Counted from the stretch's first letter, positions 26,301 through 35,449 are shown. The stretch: DNA of 64,000 nucleotides from Salipiger mangrovisoli (GCF_015223355.1 NZ_JADFFK010000003.1:186001-250000); one strand, 5' to 3'. The notes: generated by a model from the letters alone, not told the origin. Translations and numbers: made by a program.

Positions 26301-26863
26301 TGGGCTACGAGCTGTACCAGTCGATGCTCGAAGAGGCGATCGCCAAGATCAAGTCGGGCGAGCTGGAAGGTCTGACCGACGACGACGGCCAATGGGCGCC
26401 GCAGATCAACCTCGGCGTGCCGGTGCTGATCCCCGAGGAGTACGTGCCCGACCTCGACGTGCGGCTCGGCCTCTACCGGCGCCTGTCGGAGCTGACCACC
26501 AAGGTCGAGCTCGAAGGCTTTGCCGCCGAGCTGATCGACCGCTTCGGCAAGCTGCCGAAGGAGGTCAACACGCTGATGCTGGTGGTGCGCATCAAGGCGA
26601 TGTGCAAGCACGCCGGGATCGCCAAGCTCGACGGCGGGCCGAAGGGCGCGACGGTGCAGTTCCACAACGACAAGTTCGCCCGGCCCGAAGGGCTGGTCGA
26701 ATTCATCCAGGCGCAGAACGGGCTGGCGAAGATCAAGGACAACAAGATCGTGGTGCGTCGCGACTGGACCAGCGACGCCGACAAGATCAAGGGCGCCTTT
26801 GCCATCGCCCGCGACCTCGCCGAGAAGGCGGGGGCCATCAAGATCCGCAAGGACAAGGGATAG
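23360..26863 (+). CDS. mfd: Transcription-repair coupling factor
   Basis: 1167 residues with GTG at 23360; an ATG three codons in (23369) is an alternative. The order of domains is canonical: a degenerate UvrB-like N-terminal part, the RNA-polymerase interaction domain with SPGDLVVHVDFGIGRYQGLE near 490, the translocase motor with Walker A GDVGFGKTEVAMRAAF near 639-654 and DEEQ near 739, RecG-like TRG motif (LASQDLDIRGAGNLLGEEQSG) near 955, and the C-terminal TRCF domain. It displaces stalled RNA polymerase at lesions and recruits UvrA. Confidence 0.98.
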   Translation: MSDMSQSLTQTTRITMGGAPEGFDARLILAEVAKTSGPVLHIARDDKRLAALREALAFFDPGMPVVTFPGWDCLPYDRVSPNPDISATRMSTLAGLVHGMPQRFVLLTTLSAAMQRIPAREVLREAAFAARVGDRVDEGALRNFLVRMGFSNAPTVHEPGDYAIRGGIIDIFPPGEGGPVRLDLFGDVLDGARRFDPVSQRTTEKLEVVELAPVCEVILDEAAITRFRQNYRIEFGTAGSDDPLYEAVSAGRKTQGMEHWLPFFHEKLETLFDYMPGAPVLMDDQITPARLARWESIEDQYQTRRHAMTQKGRLDSVYKPVAPQLLYLDEAHWDAVVAERRVVQFSPLPQASGPGVVDAGGRIGRSFAPERQQESISLFAALADHVKKQMAEGPVLIASWSEGARERLTGLIEDEGLAEAIPVMDGTRIGKRGLHLAVWGLEQGFVAPWGDPKSGQKITVISEQDVLGDRLIRAPKKRRKAENFLTEAQSLSPGDLVVHVDFGIGRYQGLEVITAAGAAHECLLLEYAESARLYLPVENIELLSRYGHDEGLLDKLGGGAWQAKKARLKERIREMADKLIRVAAERALRKAPIIDPPPGAWESFCARFPYTETDDQMGAIEDVLGDMTSGQPMDRLICGDVGFGKTEVAMRAAFVAAMSGVQVAVIAPTTLLARQHYKSFAERFRGFPINVAPLSRFVSAGDAAKTRDGISKGSIDIAVGTHALLAKGIRFNNLGLLIIDEEQHFGVGHKERLKQLRSDIHVLTLTATPIPRTLQLSLSGVRDLSIIGTPPVDRLSIRTYVSEFDAITVREALLREHYRGGQSFYVVPRLSDLPEIEQFLREQVPEVSFVVAHGQMAAGELDDRMNAFYDGKYDVLLATTIVESGLDIPTANTMIVHRADMFGLAQLYQIRGRVGRSKTRAYAYLTTKPRTKLTDTAEKRLRVLGSLDTLGAGFTLASQDLDIRGAGNLLGEEQSGQMRDVGYELYQSMLEEAIAKIKSGELEGLTDDDGQWAPQINLGVPVLIPEEYVPDLDVRLGLYRRLSELTTKVELEGFAAELIDRFGKLPKEVNTLMLVVRIKAMCKHAGIAKLDGGPKGATVQFHNDKFARPEGLVEFIQAQNGLAKIKDNKIVVRRDWTSDADKIKGAFAIARDLAEKAGAIKIRKDKG

Positions 26864-26914
26864 GCCGGCACCGCAGGCGCCGCGGGCGGGACCGCCGCCC
26901 CGGCGCGATGCGTG

Positions 26915-28876
26915 TCAAAGGCTGCTGATGATCGCCAGCAACTCGGATTCCGAGATCGGCTTGGACAGCCGCGGCACGCCGGTGCGGACCTCGCCATCAT
27001 AGCCCGAGATGATCACCACCGGCACGCCCTTCGCCACGAGGTGATCGAGCAGCGGCGTTGACGTCTCGCCGCCAAGGTTTTCGTCGAGCAGGGCGATGTC
27101 GGGCAGGCGCCCGGCGGTATTCTCGAGCCCGGCGGACACCGAGGCAAACTGGCCAAAGATCGCATAGCCCGCGTGTTCCATCATCCCCACGAGGTCGAGC
27201 GCGATGATCGGCTCGTCCTCGACGATCATCACGCTGCGGCGCGCGTCGGTCGCGCCATTGGTCGTGTCGGCATCGGGCTGCGGCGTCGCGGATCGCGTGG
27301 ACCAGCTGCCGCGCGGCAGGGCGATCTCGTAAAGCAGGCCGGTTTCCGCGGTCTCCCGGCGGATCGAGCCCCCGAAATGATCGCGGGCGATGCGGGTCAG
27401 AAGCTGCGTGCCGAAGCCCTCATGTGGCTCTGCGGGCGCGGGCCGCACGCCGTCCGCGAGATGCTCTTCCCAGCGCAGCAGCAACGCGCCGTCGCCGTCG
27501 AGGCTCCAGGTCAACGACAGCCGACCCTCGGCGTCGCGCAGCGCCCCGTGCTTCACGGCGTTGGTGGTCAGCTCGTGGATCAGCATGGCGATCATCTGCG
27601 CATCATTTGGTTCGAGCGGTACGGCGGGGCCGCCGAGGTCGATCCGCGCGTGGATGTCGCCGCCGTAGGACGCGAATTCCTCGTCCACCACTTCGCGCAG
27701 GGTCACATCCACCCACTTCTTTCGCGACAGCAGCCCATGGGTGCGTGACAGCGAGGTGATGCGTTCATCCAGCTTCTCGCGGAACTCCGCCACCGTTTCT
27801 GCCTTGATCAGGCGTGAGGTGGAGCGCAGGATCGCCAGCATGTTGCGCGCGCGGTGGTCGATCTCCTGCGCCATGACCGCTTCGCGGGCGTGGGTGCGCT
27901 CGCGCGCGATCCAGCCCATTACAAGGTCGAGCACCCGTTCCACCAGCGACATGTCGAGCACGCTTTGCGCGCGCGGGCGGCTCCAGTGCAGAAAGATCGC
28001 CTGGTCAAGACGCCCGCCCTCGATCCAGGGCACGAAGATCGCGTTGGAGATGCGGCGCGCCTCGAGATAGGCGCGGCTTTCAGGCTCCAGATCAGCCGCG
28101 CGGCGGGTGAGGAACAGGTCTTTGCCGGCGCGCAACTCGGCCTCGGCCCGGGGCCCGATCGCCGCCAGCGTCTCTTCGGAGGGCACTCCCGATTGCGGCG
28201 CGCGCCACTGCTGCGCGATGTCGAAGCCGTCGCCTGCGGCGCGCGGCTTGGCAATGCCCACATGCGCGGCCGACAAGTGCAGGCCGAGCCGCTCGAGCGC
28301 GAGGCGCAGTCCGTCCTGCGCCGTGACGGCTCCGCGCAGTGCCTCGTTCAGCTTGACCTGGAACTCGGCGTTGCGCCGCTGGATCACATTCGCCGTGGTC
28401 TCGCTGCCTGTGTTCCAGACGCCGACGATATTCCCCTGTTCGCCGCGCAGCGGGGTGAAGCTGTAGCTCCAGTAGGTTTCTTCCTCGAAGCCATAGCGCT
28501 GCATCGGCAACATGTGGTCCTGCAGGAACAGGCCCTTGCCGCTGCGGATCACCTCGGAAAACTGCGGCTCGATGATCGACCAGATGTCGCTCCAGACCTC
28601 CTTGGCAGGGGCGCCGAGCGCGCCGGGATGGCGCGGGCCGGGGATCGGTGCCCAGGCATCGTTGTAGAGCAGGCGCAGCTCCGAGCCCCAGTAGATCGCC
28701 GTCGGGAAGGCCGAGTTCAGGCAGATTGCCAGCGCCGAGCGCAGGGACTGCGGCCAATCCTCAGTGCGGCCAAAGGAATGCGCGCTCCAATCTTTTTCGC
28801 GGATCATGGTGGCCATCTCGCCGTCCCCGGCAAGAAAATCCATTGGCCCGTAGACTGGGCTCTGTTGACGAAGCAT
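26915..28876 (-). CDS. HWE-type sensor histidine kinase fused to a response-regulator receiver
   Basis: 653 residues, no membrane segment, so cytoplasmic. An N-terminal PAS-like domain covers about 30-165 (TAIYWGSELRLLYNDAWAPI), followed by a GAF-like region at about 175-325. The HWE kinase core has the phospho-acceptor His341 (EIDHRARNML), the N-box Asn439 (HELTTNAVKHG) and the defining Trp-x-Glu (LRWEEH, Trp469). A receiver domain occupies 547-653, with phospho-acceptor Asp598 (DIALLDENLGG) and Lys639 (LSKP). The receiver is single and C-terminal, so the output must go through another partner or back to the kinase. HWE kinases are common in alphaproteobacteria for light and general stress sensing. 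It converges on mfd. Confidence 0.9.
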   Translation of the reverse strand: MLRQQSPVYGPMDFLAGDGEMATMIREKDWSAHSFGRTEDWPQSLRSALAICLNSAFPTAIYWGSELRLLYNDAWAPIPGPRHPGALGAPAKEVWSDIWSIIEPQFSEVIRSGKGLFLQDHMLPMQRYGFEEETYWSYSFTPLRGEQGNIVGVWNTGSETTANVIQRRNAEFQVKLNEALRGAVTAQDGLRLALERLGLHLSAAHVGIAKPRAAGDGFDIAQQWRAPQSGVPSEETLAAIGPRAEAELRAGKDLFLTRRAADLEPESRAYLEARRISNAIFVPWIEGGRLDQAIFLHWSRPRAQSVLDMSLVERVLDLVMGWIARERTHAREAVMAQEIDHRARNMLAILRSTSRLIKAETVAEFREKLDERITSLSRTHGLLSRKKWVDVTLREVVDEEFASYGGDIHARIDLGGPAVPLEPNDAQMIAMLIHELTTNAVKHGALRDAEGRLSLTWSLDGDGALLLRWEEHLADGVRPAPAEPHEGFGTQLLTRIARDHFGGSIRRETAETGLLYEIALPRGSWSTRSATPQPDADTTNGATDARRSVMIVEDEPIIALDLVGMMEHAGYAIFGQFASVSAGLENTAGRLPDIALLDENLGGETSTPLLDHLVAKGVPVVIISGYDGEVRTGVPRLSKPISESELLAIISSL

Positions 28877-29024
28877 GCGCGCCTTCCAGCAAGAGGATGA
28901 ACAAGGAGCATAGCACTGAAAGTCGCCCTGACGACTAGGCGAAAGGGTAGGCGCGCAAATATCTTAGAGTTGGTCACGGGTGTCGCGCCAGAACGGTGAC
29001 GCAAAAATTGACCGGCGGCGGGCC

Positions 29025-30392
29025 TCACTCCGCGGCTTGGGGCTCCGCCGTGCTCCAGGTGCTGCTGGGCCGCCCCGCGATCTTCCAGAACAGGCCACCG
29101 GTCAGCCCTCCAAGGATCGCCGGAACCAGCCAGGCGAAGCCGGCCTGGGCGAGCGGAAGCGCATCATGCAGGGCGATCAGCGGTGCCGGCAATGCGCCGC
29201 CGAGCTTGCCTGCAAGGCTGGTGAAAAGATCGTAGACCCCCATCAGGATCGCCAGCGCCGTCGTGCCCTTCCAAACGCCGTCGTTCAGCCAGCGGCGGGG
29301 CAGCAGCCCAAGGATGACGATGGCGATGCCCACCGGGTAGAGCAGCAGGAAGATCGGCTCGGCCAGCGCGACGATGTAGTCCACGCCGCCGAAGGCCTGC
29401 CCGAGCGAGGTCAGCGAGACAGCGAGCACCCCCGCCTTGTAGCTCACCCGGCCGCGGGTCCACTTCTGGATGTATTCGCCCAGCACCGCCGTGGCCCCGA
29501 CCGCTGTGGTCAGGCAGGCGAGCAGCACCGCCACGGCCAGCGTGTTCGCCCCGACCGTGCCGGCGAGCTGCGCCACCAGCGCGGTCAGCAGCCCGGCCTG
29601 CGGCACGTCCCGGTCAAGAACGCCGCTGCCGGTCGCACCGAGGTATTCCAGCCCGCCGTAGACGAAGAACAGACCGAGGAAGGTCACCAGCGCCATGCCC
29701 CAGAGCGCGGCCGTGTAGCGCGGGCCGGGGGTGTAACCGCGTTCGCGGAACGCCTCGATGAAGATGATGCCGAACATGATCCCGCCGAAGACATCGCCGG
29801 TTTGGTAGCCGGTGAGCAGCCCGAGCCGGAAGGGGGCCGCCTCGCCGGTATCCGCGGGCACACCGAGCGGTGACAGGACCGACCAGATCACGATGAGCCC
29901 CAGCAGGCTCAGCAACAGCGGCGTCAACACCCTGCCGATGCGGTCGATCACCCGTGAGCGGTCGAGCGCGAAATAGGTCGAGACGACGAAGAACAGCGGC
30001 ACGAAGACCCAGATTCCGAGGCGCGGGTCCAGCGCCGGGGCAAGGGTGCGAAAGCCGGTCTCGAACGCGACGCTGGCGGTCCTCGGCACGGCGATCAGCC
30101 AGGCAAGACCCAGCATCGTGACGAAGAGCAGTGCCGCGCCGAACCACGGCGCAATGGGCGCGCAGAGCCGCTCGACCGTGCCGCCGCGCAACCCGAGGGC
30201 GACCACCGAAAGCACCGGAAGCGCCATGCCGGTGATCAGCAGCCCGAGCAGCGCCGCGCTCCAGCCAGTTCCGGCCATGAAGCCGATCTGTGGCGGGAAG
30301 ATCAGATTGCCCGCGCCGAAGAACACGGCGAACATCGCCAGTCCCACGATCACGGCATCCCGCGTCACCCGTTGTTGTCCGGTCCGCGCCAT
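29025..30392 (-). CDS. brnQ: Branched-chain amino acid:cation symporter, BrnQ/LIVCS family
   Basis: 455 residues from ATG 30392, chosen because AAAGAGG precedes it; an ATG at 30407 lacks a ribosome site. About twelve membrane segments, with the family N-terminus VGLAMFAVFFGAGNLIFPPQ and the FGGVDYIVALAEPIFLLLYP segment. It is expected to import leucine, isoleucine and valine with Na+ or H+. It stands alone, downstream of nothing obvious; the regulatory gap upstream is shared with hutF. Confidence 0.92.
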   Translation of the reverse strand: MARTGQQRVTRDAVIVGLAMFAVFFGAGNLIFPPQIGFMAGTGWSAALLGLLITGMALPVLSVVALGLRGGTVERLCAPIAPWFGAALLFVTMLGLAWLIAVPRTASVAFETGFRTLAPALDPRLGIWVFVPLFFVVSTYFALDRSRVIDRIGRVLTPLLLSLLGLIVIWSVLSPLGVPADTGEAAPFRLGLLTGYQTGDVFGGIMFGIIFIEAFRERGYTPGPRYTAALWGMALVTFLGLFFVYGGLEYLGATGSGVLDRDVPQAGLLTALVAQLAGTVGANTLAVAVLLACLTTAVGATAVLGEYIQKWTRGRVSYKAGVLAVSLTSLGQAFGGVDYIVALAEPIFLLLYPVGIAIVILGLLPRRWLNDGVWKGTTALAILMGVYDLFTSLAGKLGGALPAPLIALHDALPLAQAGFAWLVPAILGGLTGGLFWKIAGRPSSTWSTAEPQAAE

Positions 30393-30778
30393 TGCGACCT
30401 CTTTCATTGCTCTTGGTTCAGATGGGCACCCGGCGCAGCCTTTCGGCGTGCACCTTAACTGGTCAAGACACGGGGCCGTCCCGGGCCATCAGGCCTCTGG
30501 CCGGAGGTGCGGCGCGTCCCACGTCACAGGGGGAGGCATCGGCGCACCGCGAGGCCCCGACTCGGCCGGGACCGGACGCTCTGAGTGCCCTATAGGGAAG
30601 GCGACGGGGGAAATGAACCCCGGTCAACTTCTCGGCGGATGCGACCGAACGTCTCTCCCGCGCGCTGGCGGACGGGGGTTCGGGAGTGCCACGAGATGGT
30701 GATGCCGGGCGCTGATTGGGCTTGCCAGCGCCGCAGGGATGCGGGCATATTAAGTCTATACAAAAGGTGCGAGGTATC
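30393..30778. other. 386-base gene-free gap between brnQ and hutF
   Basis: This is the divergent promoter region of the two genes. Apart from the AT-rich stretch at 30748-30765 just upstream of hutF, which carries a HutC-like half-palindrome, I find no open frame with coding character, no riboswitch core and no repeat. Confidence 0.5.
30752..30763. promoter_or_regulatory. Possible HutC-type operator upstream of hutF
   Basis: AAGTCTATACAA matches the GntR/HutC-like core TTGTATATACAA at 9 of 12 positions. It lies 15 bases before the hutF start in an otherwise GC-rich region. No hutC gene is in the window. Confidence 0.35.
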
Positions 30779-32143
30779 ATGACTCAACAGGTTTTTGCCG
30801 AAACGGCTCTGCTGCCGACCGGCTGGGCGCGGGACGTGGTGATCGGATTCGATGCGGCCGGGACCATCGCCAGCGTCGAGGCCGGGGCTGCGCGCGCGCC
30901 GCAGATGCGCAGTGTCGAGATCATGGTCCCGGCGCTCAGCAACCTGCATTCGCATGCCTTCCAGCGCGCCATGGCCGGGCTGGCCGAGGTCGCAGGCCCC
31001 AGCGCCGACAGCTTCTGGACCTGGCGTGACCGCATGTACCGCTGCGTCGGCAGCATGACGCCCGAGGATATCGAAACGGTTGCGCTCTACCTGCAGATCG
31101 AACTTCTGAAGGGCGGCTTCGGGCACCTGGTGGAATTCCACTACCAACACCACAGCGGCACCGGCGCGCCCTATGCCAACCCCGCCGAGACCTCGCTGCG
31201 CCAGTACGAGGCCGCGAAGCAGAGCGGCATCGGCCTCACCCTTCTGCCGGTCTTCTACGCGCAGTCCGATTTCGGCGGCGTGCCGCCTGTCGCGGGCCAG
31301 CGCCCGTTCCTGCATGACGTCGAGGGCTACCTTCGGCTGCTGGAAACGGTGCGCGCCCGCGCCGCCGAGGATGGCCAGCTTGCAGGCTGCGCCATCCATT
31401 CGCTGCGCGCCGCCACGCCCGAGCAGATGCGCGCCATCCTCGCCGAGCTGCCGCAGGACGCGCCCATCCACATCCATGTCGCCGAGCAGATGCGGGAGGT
31501 CGAAGCTTCGATCGCCTGGTCGGGCCGCCGCCCGGTCGACTGGCTGCTCGACGAGATGCCAGTGGACGCGCGCTGGTGCCTGATCCACGCGACCCATCTG
31601 ACCGCCAATGAAGTCTCCCGCATGGCGCAGAGCGGCGCGGTGGCGGGCCTGTGCCCGGCGACCGAGGCCAACCTCGGCGACGGCATCTTCGAGGCCCGCG
31701 ACTTCCTCGCGCAGGGCGGGCGTTTCGGTGTTGGAACAGACAGCCACGTGGCGACCTCGGTGGCCGAGGAGCTGCGGCTGCTGGAATACAGCCAGCGCCT
31801 GCGCGACCGCGCGCGCAACTGCCTCGCAGCGGGCGAGGGCAGCTCGACCGGCCGCCGCCTGCTGGACGGCGCGTTGGCGGGCGGGCATCAGGCGGCGGGG
31901 ATCGCCAAGGCGGGTCTTCAGGTCGGAGCCCCGGCAAGCTGGCTGGCGCTGGACGCGGACAACCCCTTCCTTGCCACGGCGCGCGACGATGCGCTGATCG
32001 ACCGCTGGATCTTCGCGCTTGGGGATCAGGCCATTCGCGACGTGACCGTGCGCGGCAAGACGGTGATCGAGAACGGCCGCCACGCGCTCGACGAAGAGAT
32101 CGCGCCGCGCTTTGCCGAGGTCCTGCGGAAGATCCAGTCATGA
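30779..32143 (+). CDS. hutF: Formimidoylglutamate deiminase
   Basis: 454 residues from ATG 30779 behind GAGGT. It is an amidohydrolase-fold enzyme that hydrolyses N-formimidoyl-L-glutamate to N-formyl-L-glutamate and ammonia in the five-step histidine degradation route. Metal-binding motifs are visible: NLHSHAFQRAM (His57, His59), HIHVAEQ, IHATHLT and GTDSHVATS. The pattern, with a long N-terminal region and HLVEFHYQHH, separates HutF from guanine deaminases. Its stop overlaps the hutD start. The rest of the hut pathway is not in the window. Confidence 0.93.
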   Translation: MTQQVFAETALLPTGWARDVVIGFDAAGTIASVEAGAARAPQMRSVEIMVPALSNLHSHAFQRAMAGLAEVAGPSADSFWTWRDRMYRCVGSMTPEDIETVALYLQIELLKGGFGHLVEFHYQHHSGTGAPYANPAETSLRQYEAAKQSGIGLTLLPVFYAQSDFGGVPPVAGQRPFLHDVEGYLRLLETVRARAAEDGQLAGCAIHSLRAATPEQMRAILAELPQDAPIHIHVAEQMREVEASIAWSGRRPVDWLLDEMPVDARWCLIHATHLTANEVSRMAQSGAVAGLCPATEANLGDGIFEARDFLAQGGRFGVGTDSHVATSVAEELRLLEYSQRLRDRARNCLAAGEGSSTGRRLLDGALAGGHQAAGIAKAGLQVGAPASWLALDADNPFLATARDDALIDRWIFALGDQAIRDVTVRGKTVIENGRHALDEEIAPRFAEVLRKIQS

Positions 32144-32694
32144 GCCTCTTTGCGCAGATCTATCGCCGGGCGGGTCGCCGCTTCGCGCCGTGGAAGAACG
32201 GCGGCGGCGAGACGGCGGAAATCCTCTGCGTGCCCGAGAGCGCGGGGTTCGACGCTTTCGATTGGCGCATCAGCACCGCCAAGGTCGCGCAATCGGGGCC
32301 GTTCTCGAGTTTTCCCGGCGTGCAGCGGAATCTGACGGTGATCGAGGGCGGGCCGATGGTGCTGGGCTTTCCCGACGGGACGGCGCGGGAGCTGGGCGCA
32401 CAGGACGCGCCATTTGCCTTCAGCGGCGCGGTCGCCTGCGACTGCGCCCTGCTGGGGTCGGAGCTGCTCGATCTCAACGTCATGGTGCGCGCGCCCTACC
32501 GGGCAGAGGTCTTCCGGGGCGCGCCAGAGTCGCGAAGCGCAAGCGGCGTGACCGCGCTGGTTTTCGCCTTGTCGGATCTGCCGGAGATCGGGCTCGAACG
32601 GCATGACGTCGCGGTTTTGCAGGAGGGCGCTGAGATCGCCGCGCTGGCTCCGCACGCGGCCCAACTCATCTCCATCGAGATCAGCGCGGGCTGA
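32140..32694 (+). CDS. hutD: HutD/Ves family protein
   Basis: 184 residues, starting in an overlap (ATGA) with hutF. A bicupin-like fold is predicted, with RRFAPWKNGGGETAEILCVP and FDWRISTAKVAQSGPFSSFP typical of HutD. HutD is required for fast growth on histidine in Pseudomonas and is thought to be a governor of hut expression rather than an enzyme. Coupling to hutF supports this assignment. Cytoplasmic. Confidence 0.88.
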   Translation: MSLFAQIYRRAGRRFAPWKNGGGETAEILCVPESAGFDAFDWRISTAKVAQSGPFSSFPGVQRNLTVIEGGPMVLGFPDGTARELGAQDAPFAFSGAVACDCALLGSELLDLNVMVRAPYRAEVFRGAPESRSASGVTALVFALSDLPEIGLERHDVAVLQEGAEIAALAPHAAQLISIEISAG

Positions 32695-32704
32695 GGCCGG
32701 TGCC

Positions 32705-33646
32705 TCAGGCCAGCCTTGTGCGCAGCCGCTCGACCATCAGCTTGGTGGCCGGGTGGCGCTCCCAGTTCGGGCGCAGGGCTATCTGGAAGCGCGCCTTGTA
32801 GGAAAACAGGTCGGGCCGGATCACCCGCAGGGGCACCATGCGTGACAGGCTGTCCGCCATGTGGTCGGGCAGGTAGCCGAGGTAGCGCGCCGAGAGGATC
32901 AGGTGCGCCTCGGCCTCCATGTCGACCACGGTGGCATGCGGCGCGGTGATCGCGAAGATGCGGGTGTCGCGCGAGCCCCAGTAGCCGCGCGCGATGATGC
33001 GGTGGTCGCGGATGGTCTCGATGCCGATCTCGGCGTCGGGCACGTCGAAGAGCGGATGGCCCTCGGCGCAGTAGAAATTGTGCTGCTCGTCAAAGAGATC
33101 GATGTAGTCGAGCCCCAGCGCCACCTTGGGAAAGCTGCCCACCACCATGTCGACGCGGCGCGCGAGCACCTCGCTCAAGAGCTCGGAAGGATTCAGCGTG
33201 ACCAGTTTGAGATGCACTTCGGGCGCACGGTCGGCGAAATCGGCGATGGCCCCCGACACTCCGTTGTTCGGGTAGGAGATCATGTTGTCCACCAGCCCGA
33301 GCGTGAAGTTGCGCGGCATGCGCGAGCCGAGCGCCATGGTGCGCTGTCCGAACTGGTCGAGCGCCGAGACCAGCCGCTCGCACTCCTGGTAGAACTGCTC
33401 GCCCGCCTCGGTGAGGGCAAAGCCGGTGCGGCCGCGGCGGCAGAGGCGCACGCCGAAGCGTTTCTCGAGCGAGGAGATCTTCTCGGAGACGGTGGAGAGC
33501 GCGAGGTTCAGCTCGCCCTGCGCGGCGGTCATGCCGCCGGCCTCGACCACGGTCATGAAGATCCGGATCAGCCGGATGTCGATGCTTTCAACAGAGAAGT
33601 TGACGCGCCGCCCGAGCGCGGCATCCGGGGTCTCGCGTTTCACCAT
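32705..33646 (-). CDS. LysR family transcriptional regulator
   Basis: 313 residues. The winged helix lies at about 24-85 (IRIFMTVVEAGGMTAAQGEL, then LNLALSTVSEKISSLEKRFG), preceded by an unusual 22-residue extension, so a later start is possible. An effector-binding PBP-like domain follows (FTLGLVDNMISYPNNGV, VDMVVGSFPKVALGLDYIDL). It lies 93 bases downstream of the amidohydrolase gene on the same strand and could be the last gene of the amine-uptake operon or its local regulator. Its ligand is not predictable. Confidence 0.88.
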   Translation of the reverse strand: MVKRETPDAALGRRVNFSVESIDIRLIRIFMTVVEAGGMTAAQGELNLALSTVSEKISSLEKRFGVRLCRRGRTGFALTEAGEQFYQECERLVSALDQFGQRTMALGSRMPRNFTLGLVDNMISYPNNGVSGAIADFADRAPEVHLKLVTLNPSELLSEVLARRVDMVVGSFPKVALGLDYIDLFDEQHNFYCAEGHPLFDVPDAEIGIETIRDHRIIARGYWGSRDTRIFAITAPHATVVDMEAEAHLILSARYLGYLPDHMADSLSRMVPLRVIRPDLFSYKARFQIALRPNWERHPATKLMVERLRTRLA

Positions 33647-33739
33647 GGGTCCGGCCTTGGATTGGGTCGGGGGATTTTGGCGCTTTCGTCGGGAAAGGCC
33701 AAGGGGTGACGGGCCGGCAATTCCGGCCCGCCTTCGGGA

Positions 33740-35419
33740 TCAGAGCGCCGGGGCCTCGTGGGTGACCTTGCCGTCGCAGATCGTCAGCAGGGCGCGGACC
33801 TCTGCCATGTCATCGGGCGCGGTCGCACCGAGGTCGCGGTCGAGCAGCACCACGTCGGCAAGGAAGCCCTCGCGCAGCATGCCCTTGCTGCCTTCGGCGA
33901 ACTCGGCGTAGGCGGCGGTGGTCGTGTAGGCCCGAAGCGCCTCGTCCAGGGTCTGGCGGTTGTCGGGCTGGCTTTCGTGCCAGGGCTGCCGGGTCATCGC
34001 CGAATGGATCGAGGCCCAGGGATTGACCGAGGACACCGGCCAGTCGGACGAGAGGATCAGCGGGATGCCCTCGTCGCGCATCCGCCGCCAGGCATAGGCG
34101 CGCGGCCAGTTCGCCTTGCCGATGCGGGTGATGGTCGGCTCGAAGGGAAGGCCGCATTGCCCCGGCGGGTGCGGCGGCTGCATCGAGGCGGTGACGCCGA
34201 GTTCCTTCAGCCGGGCGAAATCCTCCTCGCGCACCACTTCGAGGTGCTCGATGCGGTGGCGACTGTCGCGCGCGCCGTTCTGGGTGCGGGCCTCGGCGAA
34301 GGCGTCGAGCACGATCTCGGTCGCCCGGTCGCCGATCGAATGCACGGCGATCTGCAGACCACGCGCGTCGGCCTGAGCGCAGACGGACTTGAAGAACCCG
34401 GGCTCGAAGCGCGGCTCGCCGGACCAGTCGGGGCGGCCCTCGTAGGGCGCGCTCATCACCGCGGTGTAGCTGTCGAGCACGCCGTCGATGAAGAATTTCA
34501 CCGCGCCGGAGGTCAGCATGGCCGTGTCGCAGGCGTCGCGCATCTCCTCGGCCCGGTCCAGCGCCTCCTCGACGCTGCCCGAGACGTAGTGCGCGGGGAC
34601 CCGGCCCCGGCAGAGCAGACGTCCCTCGCGCTCCAGCTCGGCCAGCAGCTCGAGCGTGTAGCGGTTGCCGTCCATGTTCTGGAAGCTGGTGATGCCGTGG
34701 GAGGCAAGGTGCTTCAGCCCGCGCTCGAGCACGTCCTTGTCGGCGGCGCGTTCCTCCGGCGAAGGCGGGCTCGCCGGGTCGAGGCCCGAGACCATGCCCA
34801 GCTTGTCGCGCCCGCCGCTGGCAGTCAGCTCGTAGATCGGGCCGAAGGCCTCGGCCTCCTGCAGCTCGCCGGTGGCGAGCCCGTCCTCGCCCATGACCAC
34901 CGCGTTGCCTGCCGAGAGCGCGCGCCCGTGCAGCAGGCCGGCCTTGTCGAGCGCGGCGGTGTTGGCCCAGACGGTGTGGTGGTCGGGCGACATGAGGGCG
35001 AGGGGGCGATCCGGCAGGATCTCGTCGAGCACGTGACGGTCAAGGCTGCGCCCGTCGCCGAGGATGGTGTAGTCGGCACTGCCGCAGAGCACGATGGGCA
35101 GGTCCGGGCTCTCGGCGGCATAGGCGCGGATCAGCCCCTTGATGGTCTCGAAGCCGGATTGCTCGAAGAGCGAGAGCTGCGAGAGCTCCACCGCGCCGAC
35201 GAAAAGGTGGATGTGGCTCTCGTTGAGGCCGGGCATCACCGTGCGCCCCTTGGCGTCGATCAGCTTGGTGGAGGGGCCCCGCAGGGCCAGGACCTCGGCA
35301 TCCTCCCCGAGCGCCACGATCTTGCCGCCCTCGATCGCCAGCGCCGTGGCGCTCGGGCGCGCCGGGTCCATGGTGAGCAGGGCGGCGTTGAACAGGATCG
35401 TGTCGGCACTCGGGGTCAT
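33740..35419 (-). CDS. Amidohydrolase, YtcJ-like
   Basis: 559 residues behind a GGAGGAG ribosome site. The N-terminal beta-sandwich and metal motif GLNESHIHLF, the internal long barrel, QIAVHSIGDRATEIVLDAF, the RHRIEHLEV histidine and the late ILSSDWPVSSVNPW motif are those of YtcJ-like metal-dependent hydrolases. Members hydrolyse N-acyl or N-formyl amines and other amides. Position after a transporter, oxidase and aldehyde dehydrogenase suggests that it processes an amide or N-acyl amine substrate of the same route. No signal peptide; cytoplasmic. Confidence 0.85.
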   Translation of the reverse strand: MTPSADTILFNAALLTMDPARPSATALAIEGGKIVALGEDAEVLALRGPSTKLIDAKGRTVMPGLNESHIHLFVGAVELSQLSLFEQSGFETIKGLIRAYAAESPDLPIVLCGSADYTILGDGRSLDRHVLDEILPDRPLALMSPDHHTVWANTAALDKAGLLHGRALSAGNAVVMGEDGLATGELQEAEAFGPIYELTASGGRDKLGMVSGLDPASPPSPEERAADKDVLERGLKHLASHGITSFQNMDGNRYTLELLAELEREGRLLCRGRVPAHYVSGSVEEALDRAEEMRDACDTAMLTSGAVKFFIDGVLDSYTAVMSAPYEGRPDWSGEPRFEPGFFKSVCAQADARGLQIAVHSIGDRATEIVLDAFAEARTQNGARDSRHRIEHLEVVREEDFARLKELGVTASMQPPHPPGQCGLPFEPTITRIGKANWPRAYAWRRMRDEGIPLILSSDWPVSSVNPWASIHSAMTRQPWHESQPDNRQTLDEALRAYTTTAAYAEFAEGSKGMLREGFLADVVLLDRDLGATAPDDMAEVRALLTICDGKVTHEAPAL

Positions 35420-35449
35420 GTCGGGTCTCCTCCGGTCTTTCGCGCCCTA

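Noticed and set aside
30393-30778. Possible riboswitch between brnQ and hutF
   Set aside because: Short TAGGGAA and GGGGGAAAT words are reminiscent of cobalamin elements, but the B12 box and the required helices are absent on both strands.
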